Part shown: positions 16,616 through 25,140 of the stretch, piece after piece
Layout of the letters: the number at the start of each line of letters is the position of its first letter
Position numbering within the stretch: position 1 is the first letter of the stretch
Assembly (NCBI RefSeq): GCF_003663885.1
Contig: NZ_RCCE01000003.1
Coordinates: forward strand, 62,001-126,000
Length of the DNA stretch: 64,000 bases
Reading direction: 5' to 3'
Origin: Litoreibacter meonggei
GTDB lineage: Bacteria > Pseudomonadota > Alphaproteobacteria > Rhodobacterales > Rhodobacteraceae
Program-made: the position numbers and the translations under genes
Notes under the pieces: generated by a model
Database searches by the model: none
Seen by the model: only the letters and a program-made list of their open reading frames with translations
What the model was told of the DNA's origin: nothing

Positions 16616-17197
16616 TCAGACACCGAAGGCAATCGGCTCGCTCATCGCGACATGCTCGCCCTTTGCGACGCGTGCTGCCAGCGCGCTTGGCTTGGCGTCG
16701 AAGTCATAGGCGTCGTCGGCGTGCAGTTCGGAATCCATCAGCCCCTCGACCGAGGTAATGGTCGCCCCGCCCTGCTCCGCATCGCTGAGCATAATGCGCA
16801 AGCCTTGGATGGCGTTGTCGGCCTTCACGCCCACTAGCGCCACTTGGCCACCACCGCTTTTCACCGCCAACTCGACAAGCGCCATTTTGCAGCCACTTTC
16901 GGGCAAGGCCGCTGGCAGCGCACCGGGATAGGGGTCGCCTGCAATTAGGCGGCCGGGCTGAATGTCCATCGCTTTCACGGGGCCAAGGTTGATCGGGGCG
17001 TCGAAATCGCCCTCCTCGAAGTCGTCAAGCAAGGCTGCGCGGCGCAGCAACAAGAGCTTGGTGTCGTCTTGATCGAACGCCAGCATGAGTGTCGCCAGAA
17101 ACTGCGCCATGCTGTCGGAATGTCCAACAAAAATACGGGAATTGGCGTCCAACTCCCCTTCGCCGCCGGTCACGACGCTTGCAAAATACTTCTGCAT
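16616..17197 (-). CDS. Conserved hypothetical protein between aroA and cmk
   Basis: I do not recognise a characterised family for this 193-aa acidic protein. No signal peptide or membrane segment is evident. Features are MQKYFASVVTGG at the start, a GHSDSMAQFLATLMLAFDQDD segment and mixed alpha/beta character. ATG 17197 (GAGG 4 nt upstream) avoids overlapping aroA, which ends 5 nt before it; a TTG at 17206 is possible. Its tight spacing within the aroA-cmk unit and codon usage like its neighbours indicate a real gene. Confidence 0.7.
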   Translation of the reverse strand: MQKYFASVVTGGEGELDANSRIFVGHSDSMAQFLATLMLAFDQDDTKLLLLRRAALLDDFEEGDFDAPINLGPVKAMDIQPGRLIAGDPYPGALPAALPESGCKMALVELAVKSGGGQVALVGVKADNAIQGLRIMLSDAEQGGATITSVEGLMDSELHADDAYDFDAKPSALAARVAKGEHVAMSEPIAFGV

Positions 17198-17202
17198 AAT
17201 CC

Positions 17203-18549
17203 TCAATCCCTTGTAATATTCGCGCCCAAATCGCGCATCAAATCCTCAAAAATCGGGAAGGACGTGGCAATCGGCCCCCCGTCGTCAATATGCACGGGCT
17301 TCTGCGTTCCCAGCCCCAGCACCATGAACGACATCGCAATCCGGTGATCCAGATGGGTGGCACAGGTGCCGCCGCCCGGCACCCCGCCCGCGCCCATACC
17401 GTGCACGATGAAGGTATCCTCGTCTTCCTCGACTGTCACCCCGCAGGCTTCCAGCCCGCGCGCCATGGCGTCGATGCGGTCGCTTTCCTTGACGCGCAAT
17501 TCCTTGACGCCGCGCATGATTGTCTTGCCGGTGGCGAAGGCCGCGACGACCGACAGCACCGGATACTCGTCGATCATCGACGCTGCGCGCTCTGGCGGCA
17601 CCTCGATGCCCTGCATGTTGTCGGAGAACTTGGCCCGCAGGTCCGCCACAGGCTCGCCGCCTTCTTCGCGCATGTTCTCGAATGTCAGGTCCGCGCCCAT
17701 GTCTTGCAACGTGGTGAACAGCCCCGCGCGGGTCGGGTTCAAGCCGATCCCCGGCACCAGCACGTCAGAGCCTTGGGCGACGATCCCCGCACAGACAGGG
17801 AATGCGGCGGAGGATGGATCGCGCGGCACGGTGATGGTTTGTGGCTTCAATTCGGGTTGGCCTTGCAGCGTGATCACGCGGCCTTCCTTGGTGTCGTCCA
17901 CGCTCAGGGTCGCGCCGAAGCCCGCCAACATGCGCTCCGAATGGTCGCGGGTGGCTTCTTTCTCGATCACCACGGTCTCGCCCGCCGCGTTCAGGCCTGC
18001 CAGCAGCACCGCAGATTTCACCTGCGCCGAGGGCATCGGCACGGTGTAGCGCACAGGTGCCGCATGTTCCGCGCCCACCAGTGTCATCGGCAAACGGCCT
18101 TGTTTGCGCCCGTAGCTTTGGGTGCCAAATAGAGCCAGCGGATCGGTGATCCGTCCCATGGGACGACCATTGAGCGAAGCGTCACCTGTGAAAGTCGCAG
18201 TGATCGGCGAGGTCGCCATCGCCCCCATGATCAACCGAACGCCAGTGCCGGAGTTGCCGCAGTCGATCACATGATCCGGCTCGGAAAAGCCGCCGACGCC
18301 GACGCCATGCACCGACCAATTGCCGCCGCCGTGGTTGACCACTTCGGCCCCGAAGGACTGCATCGCGCGGCCCGTGTCCAGCACGTCTTGCCCCTCCAGC
18401 AGGCCGGAGACCTTGGTCTCCCCCACAGCCATCGCGCCCAAAATCAGCGAGCGGTGGGAGATGGATTTGTCCCCCGGCACATGCGCCTCGCCGGACAATG
18501 CGCCGCCAGCGCGTGAGGTCATTGGAATGGGGTCACCGTGGCCGGACAT
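17203..18549 (-). CDS. aroA: EPSP synthase (3-phosphoshikimate 1-carboxyvinyltransferase), class II
   Basis: AroA transfers the enolpyruvyl group of PEP to shikimate-3-phosphate in the shikimate pathway. The 448-aa protein has all four signatures used to define class II EPSP synthases: GDKS (residues about 26-29), SAQVK, RDHSE and NPTR. Overall similarity to the CP4 enzyme is obvious ([27 protein letters not shown]). At the position of Ala100 in CP4, which confers glyphosate insensitivity, this protein has Gly101 (GNSGTG). It heads the aroA-hypothetical-GFA-cmk unit. Confidence 0.96.
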   Translation of the reverse strand: MSGHGDPIPMTSRAGGALSGEAHVPGDKSISHRSLILGAMAVGETKVSGLLEGQDVLDTGRAMQSFGAEVVNHGGGNWSVHGVGVGGFSEPDHVIDCGNSGTGVRLIMGAMATSPITATFTGDASLNGRPMGRITDPLALFGTQSYGRKQGRLPMTLVGAEHAAPVRYTVPMPSAQVKSAVLLAGLNAAGETVVIEKEATRDHSERMLAGFGATLSVDDTKEGRVITLQGQPELKPQTITVPRDPSSAAFPVCAGIVAQGSDVLVPGIGLNPTRAGLFTTLQDMGADLTFENMREEGGEPVADLRAKFSDNMQGIEVPPERAASMIDEYPVLSVVAAFATGKTIMRGVKELRVKESDRIDAMARGLEACGVTVEEDEDTFIVHGMGAGGVPGGGTCATHLDHRIAMSFMVLGLGTQKPVHIDDGGPIATSFPIFEDLMRDLGANITRD

Positions 18550-18753
18550 AGGGCAATTCTCTCTGGTCAGTCAAAAGCCCTGACGTGATAGCCCAGTGGT
18601 GCGGAAGGGTCCATCGTCGTTTGTGGTGGGGTGGTGATGGCTTACTTGAACCAACCCCCCTGCACCATCTGGGGCGAAGGGAAGCTATGCGGACAATCCA
18701 GCCGCTCGGTAAAAACTAGTAGTCAAGTTTGCAGGACGCGCTACTGATAGGGT
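18550..18753. other. Divergent promoter spacer between aroA and the small hydrolase
   Basis: 204 bp without a gene, becoming AT-richer toward the hydrolase. It must hold both divergent promoters; no clear operator is seen. Confidence 0.4.
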
Positions 18754-19431
18754 ATGAAGATACTGATTTTACCCGGCCTAGATGGCACAGTTGCACTCCT
18801 ATCAGAAATCGTAGAATTGCTAGACTCTAAGCATGAAGTGACTGCCGTTCGATACCAGCCAGACGTGTTCTGCTACCAAGACCTTGAGACGAGAGTCGAA
18901 GCGCTCTTGCCTGCCGACGAATACATCATTGTCGCAGAGTCTTTTTCCGGCCCACTGGCCGCAATGATTTCCGCTAAGAAACCCAATGGACTGCGAGGCC
19001 TCGCGTTCGTTGCGACGTTTGCAACGACGCCGATAAAGGTACCAGCGTTCCTAACTTACCTCGTTGATATTGCTCCAACTAAGTCCCGTCTGCTGATACG
19101 ACTGGCTCAACCCTTCCTAATGGGAAGGTGGGCGACACCAAAGTTTACTACGGAGTTCCAACAAGTGATGTGCGCGGTTCCAGCATCGACAATAGCAGGA
19201 CGGTTACGAGAAGTTCTGAAGGTCAATGTCGTTAAACAGCTAAACGGTATAGAAGTTCCAACCATCTATTTAGCCGCAAAAAATGACAGATTGGTTCCGT
19301 CAAGAATGGCATCAGATTTCTGCCAGTCTCCACATACAGTGTTTGAGATTGAAGGGCCGCATTTCTTACTTCAGGCAAACGCAACAGATGCTGCCAAGTG
19401 TATATTAGATTTTGCTGCTCGGTTCGACTAA
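18754..19431 (+). CDS. Small alpha/beta hydrolase
   Basis: This 225-aa protein has a minimal alpha/beta hydrolase fold: LPGLDGT oxyanion region at the N-terminus, a nucleophile elbow AESFSGP (Ser in E-S-F), an acid in KNDRLVPS and the catalytic His in EGPHFLLQ. There is no lid domain or signal peptide. The substrate is unknown; esterase or thioesterase activity is plausible. Base composition is visibly more AT-rich than the flanking aroA and sulfatase genes, suggesting separate acquisition. A dispersed-repeat copy lies 27 nt after its stop. Confidence 0.75.
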   Translation: MKILILPGLDGTVALLSEIVELLDSKHEVTAVRYQPDVFCYQDLETRVEALLPADEYIIVAESFSGPLAAMISAKKPNGLRGLAFVATFATTPIKVPAFLTYLVDIAPTKSRLLIRLAQPFLMGRWATPKFTTEFQQVMCAVPASTIAGRLREVLKVNVVKQLNGIEVPTIYLAAKNDRLVPSRMASDFCQSPHTVFEIEGPHFLLQANATDAAKCILDFAARFD

Positions 19432-19457
19432 ATCCACTTCAGCACGTTTGGTAGGTC

Positions 19458-19480
19458 TGGGCTCAAAGCGGCCGTTCGCG
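19458..19480 (+). repeat. Dispersed repeat copy, left of island 2
   Basis: Contains GGGCTCAAAGCGGCCGTTCG. A near-identical copy lies at 26547-26569, so the pair brackets the FGE-sulfatase-TRAP-ROK cluster in direct orientation. Confidence 0.65.
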
Positions 19481-19578
19481 GCGCTCTGAACCAGCGTCTA
19501 CTCAGTGGTATAAGCTGCCGCTCATCAGGGGCCAGAAATACCAGCTTGCTGAAAACCACAATGTCACTGCTGATTGAA

Positions 19579-20514
19579 TTAGACCGCGTCATACACCAAG
19601 CGAAAACCCGTATGTGATGTTGAGGTGTCCTGTGAGCCGCTGTTTCGGGCCGCGATGCGGTATCGGTAGCAATAGCTGCGATGGCACAGGAACGATCCTC
19701 CTTTGCTAAGTTTGAACCCTTTTTTCCCAGCATGGGCTGCGATCACGTCTTTCTTGAGGGACCGGACTTTGAACAATTCGGACGTAAGTTCCCAGACATT
19801 ACCAACCATATTGTAAAGACCGTAGGCATTGGGCGCGAAGCTGCGGGCGGGTGCGGTTCCGGTGTATCCATCAAACGCCAGATCTTGATGCGGAAACCGG
19901 CCTTGCCAGATGTTGCAGGGTTGGAAGTCTGTGTCGTCAGGCTCTTGATCGCCCCATGGGAACGGAACATCGCCCAAGCCACCGCGCGCCGCGTGCTCCC
20001 ATTCGGCTTCGGTGGGCAAGCGACCACCGGCCCACCCCGCGAAGGCCACCGCATCGTTCCACGAGACGTGGACCACTGGGTGATCGTCCATCAGGTGATC
20101 TGCGGTGTCTGGTCCAAATAAATCACGCCAATTGGCGCCCTGGATCATCCGCCACCAAGGCGCATCTGCGACGGCGTGACTGGGGGGTGTTCCTTTTGGC
20201 AAAAGGCCCTGAAACACCAAGGAGTCGCCAAAACGCTCGGCATCCGTGACGTACCCCGTGTCGGCCACAAAATCGCGGAACTGTGCGTTGGTGACAGTGG
20301 TCGCGTCCATGCGAAACGCGGGCATTTTCTTTTTGCGCAATGGCCCTTCGCCATCGACGGGAAAGAACGGGTGATCTGTACCTAGCAACGCGCGCCCACT
20401 TGGAATTTTTACCACCTCAGCATGGTCACGCACAACATGCTGCCCAAGAGGCAATGCCTCGCGCTCGGGCGTCGTTCCAGCCGTTTCTCGGCTTGGAGTG
20501 CAGCAGGGTTTCAT
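19579..20514 (-). CDS. Formylglycine-generating enzyme (sulfatase-activating)
   Basis: FGE oxidises the active-site Cys of type I sulfatases to formylglycine. The 311-aa protein has the whole FGE-sulfatase domain, and crucially the copper-binding cysteine pair Cys277 and Cys282 in GGSFLCHRSYCYRYR. This matches true FGEs (Cys336/Cys341 in the human enzyme) rather than the many FGE-like proteins without it. Other landmarks are PVVHVSWNDAVAFAGWAGGRLPTEAEWEHAARGG and GNVWELTS. It is last in the operon, 69 nt downstream of the sulfatase it should activate. The ribosome site at 20514 is weak. Confidence 0.93.
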   Translation of the reverse strand: MKPCCTPSRETAGTTPEREALPLGQHVVRDHAEVVKIPSGRALLGTDHPFFPVDGEGPLRKKKMPAFRMDATTVTNAQFRDFVADTGYVTDAERFGDSLVFQGLLPKGTPPSHAVADAPWWRMIQGANWRDLFGPDTADHLMDDHPVVHVSWNDAVAFAGWAGGRLPTEAEWEHAARGGLGDVPFPWGDQEPDDTDFQPCNIWQGRFPHQDLAFDGYTGTAPARSFAPNAYGLYNMVGNVWELTSELFKVRSLKKDVIAAHAGKKGFKLSKGGSFLCHRSYCYRYRIAARNSGSQDTSTSHTGFRLVYDAV

Positions 20515-20583
20515 CGCGCCAACAGGGTCCGTTTCATGGATATACTGCGCGCATTAAACATCTCAAGCCCCCAGCAATCCAGC

Positions 20584-22146
20584 CTACTTCTTGCTTTGCC
20601 TTGGATGCTGCGGAGGCGTGACAGGCACATACGGATAGCGCCCACGCTGTTTGGTGGCGGTGGTGCTGGGATCGTTGCCGCCCCGCACATAGACCTTGGA
20701 CGGATCGTATCTAGGCCCGAAATCCCATGACGGGAAGCGCCCGTGCTTCATTGCGTCGTGAACAAACAGGCGTTTGCGCTGTGACGCGCGGATACGCTGG
20801 TCCAGATCGTCCTCGTCCCAACGCTGCTGCATTTCGGCAAACATCGCGTTCAGGTCGTCGCGGTAAGTGGGATCATCTGCCAAATTGGTCAGCTCAAGGG
20901 GGTCAGCCGCAAGATCAAAGAGCATTTTCGGATCAGTGCGGCTGTGAACCAGTTTCAGGTTGCCCTTGATCATGATCATCGCAGGCGCATATAGCCCTTC
21001 GCCGTTGAACTCGATGAAAACCTTATCCTCTGCGCTGCCCCGCGCGGGCAGATCGAGCAAGCTGCGACCGTCATAGGGCGCTGCATAGCTGTCAAACGTG
21101 CCGTCACTGGCGATGTCGGTGAAGGTCGGCAACAAGTCCACGAGCGAGGCCAAGGCGTCTTCGCGGTGGCCTGCTTTCAACTTTGGACCCTGCGCAATAA
21201 GCGGCACGCGCACCGAGGCTTCAAAGGGGTTGAACTTGAACCACATGCCGCGCTCGCCCAGCATTTCGCCGTGGTCGGACGTGATGAAGATGTAGGTGTT
21301 GTCCAACTCGCCGATGCTTTTAAGCGTCTCAACCAGACCGCCGATCATCTCGTCAAAATGCGTGCACATGGCGAAATAGCCGCGCCGCGCGTTGTACAAT
21401 TGCTCTGGCGTAATATCGAATTCGTCCTGACGGATGGTCAGGTAATAGCGTTGCGCCCACGGGTCGCGATCCTCGTAGGGGATGTGGGCGACTTCCGGCT
21501 CCGGGATGTCGACGCCCTCATACATGTCCCAGTATTTCTTGCCCGCAACGAACGGATTGTGCGGCTGGGTGAAGGACACATGCAGCATGAAGGGCTGGTC
21601 ATCGGTGGAGCGCGCGTGGTTGTACATTTCTTGTTTTGCGGCGGCGAAGACCTCCTCGTCGTAGTCTATCTGGAGGTTCCGTTCGCAATGCCCTGCCTCA
21701 ACCACACTGAGAAGGCTCATCACCGAAGGGGCATAAGGCTCGTCGGTCTGGTCCCAGTCGGCGGTCCACGCGAAATCGGACGGGTAAATGTCTGTTGTCA
21801 CGCGCTCCTCGAAGCCGTGAAGCTGGTCTGGGCCGACGAAGTGCATCTTGCCGGACAAAGTTGTTTTGTAGCCTAACGTGCGCAGGTAATGCGCGAAGGT
21901 CGGCTCGGATGGCAAAAACTCGGCGCCATTGTCAAAGACGCCCACATCAGATGGCAACCGCCCCGTCATCATCGAGGCCCGCGACGGGCCGCAGACCGGA
22001 TTGTTGCAATAGCTGTTGGTAAATGTCGTGCCATTTTGCGCAATCTTGTCGATGTTTGGCGTGATCGCATAAGGCTTGCCGTAGGCGGACAGGCAAAGGG
22101 CGGTCATTTGGTCGGCTTGGATGACAAGAATATTCGGGCGGGACAT
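20584..22146 (-). CDS. betC: Choline-sulfatase-type type I sulfatase
   Basis: This 520-aa cytoplasmic sulfatase probably releases sulfate from choline-O-sulfate. The maturation motif is CGPSR with Cys52 (C-x-P-S-R), the site of formylglycine formation. BetC-like stretches include YCNNPVCGPSRASMMTGRLPS, LSGKMHFVGPDQLHGFEER, FITSDHGEMLGERGMW and a C-terminal choline-sulfatase extension. ATG 22146 (MSRPNILVIQ) is chosen because homology starts there and AAGGA precedes it by 8 nt. The neighbouring FGE, TAXI-TRAP system and ROK regulator suggest a dedicated sulfate-ester uptake and hydrolysis unit. A sulfated sugar or other ester remains possible because no betA, betB or betI is present. Confidence 0.88.
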   Translation of the reverse strand: MSRPNILVIQADQMTALCLSAYGKPYAITPNIDKIAQNGTTFTNSYCNNPVCGPSRASMMTGRLPSDVGVFDNGAEFLPSEPTFAHYLRTLGYKTTLSGKMHFVGPDQLHGFEERVTTDIYPSDFAWTADWDQTDEPYAPSVMSLLSVVEAGHCERNLQIDYDEEVFAAAKQEMYNHARSTDDQPFMLHVSFTQPHNPFVAGKKYWDMYEGVDIPEPEVAHIPYEDRDPWAQRYYLTIRQDEFDITPEQLYNARRGYFAMCTHFDEMIGGLVETLKSIGELDNTYIFITSDHGEMLGERGMWFKFNPFEASVRVPLIAQGPKLKAGHREDALASLVDLLPTFTDIASDGTFDSYAAPYDGRSLLDLPARGSAEDKVFIEFNGEGLYAPAMIMIKGNLKLVHSRTDPKMLFDLAADPLELTNLADDPTYRDDLNAMFAEMQQRWDEDDLDQRIRASQRKRLFVHDAMKHGRFPSWDFGPRYDPSKVYVRGGNDPSTTATKQRGRYPYVPVTPPQHPRQSKK

Positions 22147-22170
22147 GGCAGGATCCTTGATGTGGAAAGT

Positions 22171-22205
22171 CCCACCCAAGCCGCCAACGTGACGGCCCGG
22201 GTGGG
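22171..22205 (-). repeat. Hairpin between TAXI receptor and sulfatase genes
   Basis: CCCACCC (22171-22177) and GGGTGGG (22199-22205) pair over 7 bp, with an inner GCCG/CGGC stem. There is no U-run. It may protect the receptor mRNA and set a higher receptor level than the downstream enzymes, a common arrangement in transporter operons. Confidence 0.4.
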
Positions 22206-22219
22206 CGGGAGAGACGGTT

Positions 22220-23194
22220 TTATCCGCCTGTTCTTGCAACGAATTCCTCAATGCCGGGCACATTGATTTCGCGGTAGTAGCGCAGCGCGCCTGGGTGCAA
22301 TGGCGAGCCAAAGCCGTTCAGGATCGTGTCAGCCGACATTTTGCCAAATGCGGGGTGAACACCAGCAAGGGCTTCGAGATTTTCAAAGACGGCTTTGGTC
22401 ATCTGGTAGACGCGCTCTTCTGGCACATCGGCGGAAATCACCAAGCCATTCGCCAAGCCGAAGGTGGGCGTGTCAGCGGTGACATCCTCGTAAGTGCCGC
22501 CGGGGATGGACAAGCGGAAATACGGTGGGTAGTCGGCGCGCAGCGCGTCAAAGAAGTCGTCTTCGACGGGGATCAGTTTCAGATCACGTTGCGCGTTCAG
22601 CTTGATCACTGGGGCCAGCGGGAAGGACCCATTCCAAAGTGCCGCGTCGATATTGCCATCGCTCAGCATGTCGACCATGTCGCCAAGGCGCACGCGGAAC
22701 GGCTCGAAATCCTCGCCTGCGATTTTGGCCATCAACACGTTTGCGTCCAACATCGACACGCCACCGGGCTGGCCCATGCCGACGCGCTTGCCTTTCAGAT
22801 CAGCAACCGAATTCACCGGCCCGCCTTCAAGCGCGATAATGTGCATCGCAACCGGTGCGATGGACATCCAAGCCATGATCTTGCCCGGCTCGGTGCCCTC
22901 ATAATTTCCGGTGCCAGCCCATGCCTCGTAGGCCGACAGCGAGGTCGCCATGGAGGCTTCCAACTCGCCGCCCTGCATCAAGGCAATATTGGCGACGTAG
23001 CCTTTGGTTTCTTCCGCCGTGGCTTGTACGCCTTCGACGTTCTTGTTGATCACGTCCGCGATGCCAGCCGACCATGTGTAGGCCGTGCATGTGACTGGAC
23101 AGGAGCCGATTGACAGGAAGTCAGCGGCTTGGGTCAGGGTTGGTGTTGCAAGCGTCGCCATCGCGAACATTGCGGTCTTAAAGTCGAGTTTCAT
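22220..23194 (-). CDS. TRAP transporter solute receptor, TAXI family
   Basis: This 324-aa exported receptor has a signal peptide (residues about 1-23, ending TLTQAAD). The TAXI fold follows, with motifs FLSIGSCPVTCTAYTWSAGIADVIN, LKGKRVGMGQPGGVSMLDA and DAALWNGSFPL. The SCPVTC cysteine pair in the first ligand loop is unusual compared with the more common GTGGTYYP-type loop. ATG 23194 is supported by GGGAGA 8 nt upstream and by the signal peptide. It lies 11 nt after the fused permease and upstream of the sulfatase, so its ligand is plausibly the sulfated substrate. Confidence 0.88.
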   Translation of the reverse strand: MKLDFKTAMFAMATLATPTLTQAADFLSIGSCPVTCTAYTWSAGIADVINKNVEGVQATAEETKGYVANIALMQGGELEASMATSLSAYEAWAGTGNYEGTEPGKIMAWMSIAPVAMHIIALEGGPVNSVADLKGKRVGMGQPGGVSMLDANVLMAKIAGEDFEPFRVRLGDMVDMLSDGNIDAALWNGSFPLAPVIKLNAQRDLKLIPVEDDFFDALRADYPPYFRLSIPGGTYEDVTADTPTFGLANGLVISADVPEERVYQMTKAVFENLEALAGVHPAFGKMSADTILNGFGSPLHPGALRYYREINVPGIEEFVARTGG

Positions 23195-23205
23195 TGGTCG
23201 TCTCC

Positions 23206-25140
23206 CTATTGTGTTTGGTCCGGCGGGTTTTGCCCCGCCACGTTTTCTGGTTCTGCTGATTGAGAGGCGCGGCGTGTCGTCCAAACGACGAGTCCCGCGA
23301 GTATGGCAAAGGCGGCAAGGTCGACGCGCCAATCGGAGTTCATGAACAAGATCGCAGTTGCCGCGAAAAGCAGCCGCTCGATGACGTTCAGTCGTCCGGT
23401 GAAGTGGCCGAGCATTGCGGCACTCGCGCAAATGCCACCGACGATGGCCGTCACAAACGACATGCCCATCTGCACCCATGTCACGTCGATCCCTAAGATT
23501 GCTGGGTCGTAGACAAAGAAATACGGCACTGCGAACGCCGCCATACCGAACTGGCAGGCCAGCACCGCGATCTTAAGCGGATTGCCGTTCGCGATGGACG
23601 CAGCGGCGTAGGCAGCAAGTGCAACGGGCGGCGTGATGGAGGACAGCATCGCTGAATACAGCACGAACAGGTGCGCGGCCAACAGGCTGACCCCAAGGTT
23701 CACCAAAGCCGGTGCCACCAATGTCGCCACCAAGATGTAGGCCGCAGCCGTCGGCAAACCCATGCCAAGGATCAGGCAGGTCAGCATGGTCAAAACCAGC
23801 GCCAATGGCAGCGAGCCGCCAGACAGTGCCACAACAAGCGTCGAGAACTTCAACCCGATCCCCGTCAGCGTGATGATCCCAATGATCACCCCCGCAGCGG
23901 CGCAGGCCAAAGCTACCGGAATGACTGCGTTTGCGGCAGCGACACAGGTGTCTACGATACGGCGTGGTGTCAGGGCCGTGGACTTATTGAGGTAGCTGAC
24001 CAAGGACGACGCCACGATGGCCCAGAAGGACGACAGCATGATGGAATAGCCGTTGAGTAGCATGCTGACAAACACGGGCAGCGGGATCAGCAGATACGAA
24101 TTCCGCAGGATCAAGCCCCAGTCCGTCACCGAGTCCGCGTCGCGCAGGATTGGGATTTTCCGCTTGGCGGCCTCGAAATGGACCATCGCCAACAGCACGG
24201 CATAGAAGATCACCGCAGGCAGGAATGCGGCCTTGGCAATGGTGAGGTAGGAGGTCTCTGTGAACTCCGCCATGATAAACGCCGCGGCCCCCATGACAGG
24301 TGGCATCAGCTGCCCGCCGGTCGAGGCGACAGCCTCAATCGCGCCCGCCGCTTCCTTGCGGTAGCCGCTTTTGCGCATCAGCGGGATCGAAATCGGGCCC
24401 GTTGTAAGCACATTGGCCACCGCCGTCCCCGAGATCATTCCCATCAAGCTGGACCCGACCACCGCCGCCTTCGCTGGCCCGCCGCGCATCCGTCCTGTCA
24501 GGGCCGTCGCGAAATCCATCAACACCTGTCCCGCTCCGGTTTTCTCAAGCAAGGCACCCAGAACCACCACACCCGTCACGAAAGTCGCACTGACCCCCAG
24601 CGGCGTGCCAAATATCCCGCCGCCCCCAAGATAAACCTGCGACGCGACGCGTTTGAGCGAATAGCCCCGATGGGCCAGCGGATCAGGCAAGTAAGCGCCA
24701 AAAAGTCCGTAGAGGATGAACAGGCTCGCCAGCAGCACAATCGGCAACCCAATCGTGCGGCGGCACGCATCAAAAAGCGCAATAACGAGCATCGTGCCAA
24801 AAACAATCTCGTATTGGGTGATCGCCCCGTAACGGTTGTTTATGGCCTCAAAGTTGAAAAACTGATGGCCAGTCGCGATCAAGGCGCCGATCAGGGCAAT
24901 GACAATCCACCCTCGCCGCAGCCAAATACCAGCCCCTGTCGCAGCGTCGTCTTCAGCATCCAATGTCGCCCGAAAAGCCGTCGCAAACACAAGGATCATC
25001 ACAAGCAAAAGATGCGCGCTGCGCTGAATGCCGTCGGGAAAGACACCGAAATAAGCCGTGTGTAGCGTCAGACCAACCAAAAGAACCGCAGCGCCTGCAA
25101 TGACGCCAGATAACAGCTTGAATGGCATCGGCTTACCCAT
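23206..25140 (-). CDS. TRAP transporter fused permease (TAXI-associated)
   Basis: This 644-aa polytopic membrane protein fuses the DctQ-like and DctM-like parts. Signatures include GGPAKAAVVGSSLMGMISGTAVANV, EAVASTGGQLMPPVMGAAAF and LGMGLPTAAAYI, typical of TAXI permeases. The last 25 residues are hydrophilic. ATG 25140 overlaps the 3' end of the ROK regulator by 8 nt, with GGAG close upstream. With the receptor it forms a complete secondary transporter, second in the ROK-permease-receptor-sulfatase-FGE operon. Confidence 0.92.
   Translation of the reverse strand: MGKPMPFKLLSGVIAGAAVLLVGLTLHTAYFGVFPDGIQRSAHLLLVMILVFATAFRATLDAEDDAATGAGIWLRRGWIVIALIGALIATGHQFFNFEAINNRYGAITQYEIVFGTMLVIALFDACRRTIGLPIVLLASLFILYGLFGAYLPDPLAHRGYSLKRVASQVYLGGGGIFGTPLGVSATFVTGVVVLGALLEKTGAGQVLMDFATALTGRMRGGPAKAAVVGSSLMGMISGTAVANVLTTGPISIPLMRKSGYRKEAAGAIEAVASTGGQLMPPVMGAAAFIMAEFTETSYLTIAKAAFLPAVIFYAVLLAMVHFEAAKRKIPILRDADSVTDWGLILRNSYLLIPLPVFVSMLLNGYSIMLSSFWAIVASSLVSYLNKSTALTPRRIVDTCVAAANAVIPVALACAAAGVIIGIITLTGIGLKFSTLVVALSGGSLPLALVLTMLTCLILGMGLPTAAAYILVATLVAPALVNLGVSLLAAHLFVLYSAMLSSITPPVALAAYAAASIANGNPLKIAVLACQFGMAAFAVPYFFVYDPAILGIDVTWVQMGMSFVTAIVGGICASAAMLGHFTGRLNVIERLLFAATAILFMNSDWRVDLAAFAILAGLVVWTTRRASQSAEPENVAGQNPPDQTQ

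Noticed and set aside
18754-19431. Hydrolase as part of the sulfatase operon
   Set aside because: It is on the opposite strand, separated by a repeat, and differs in base composition.
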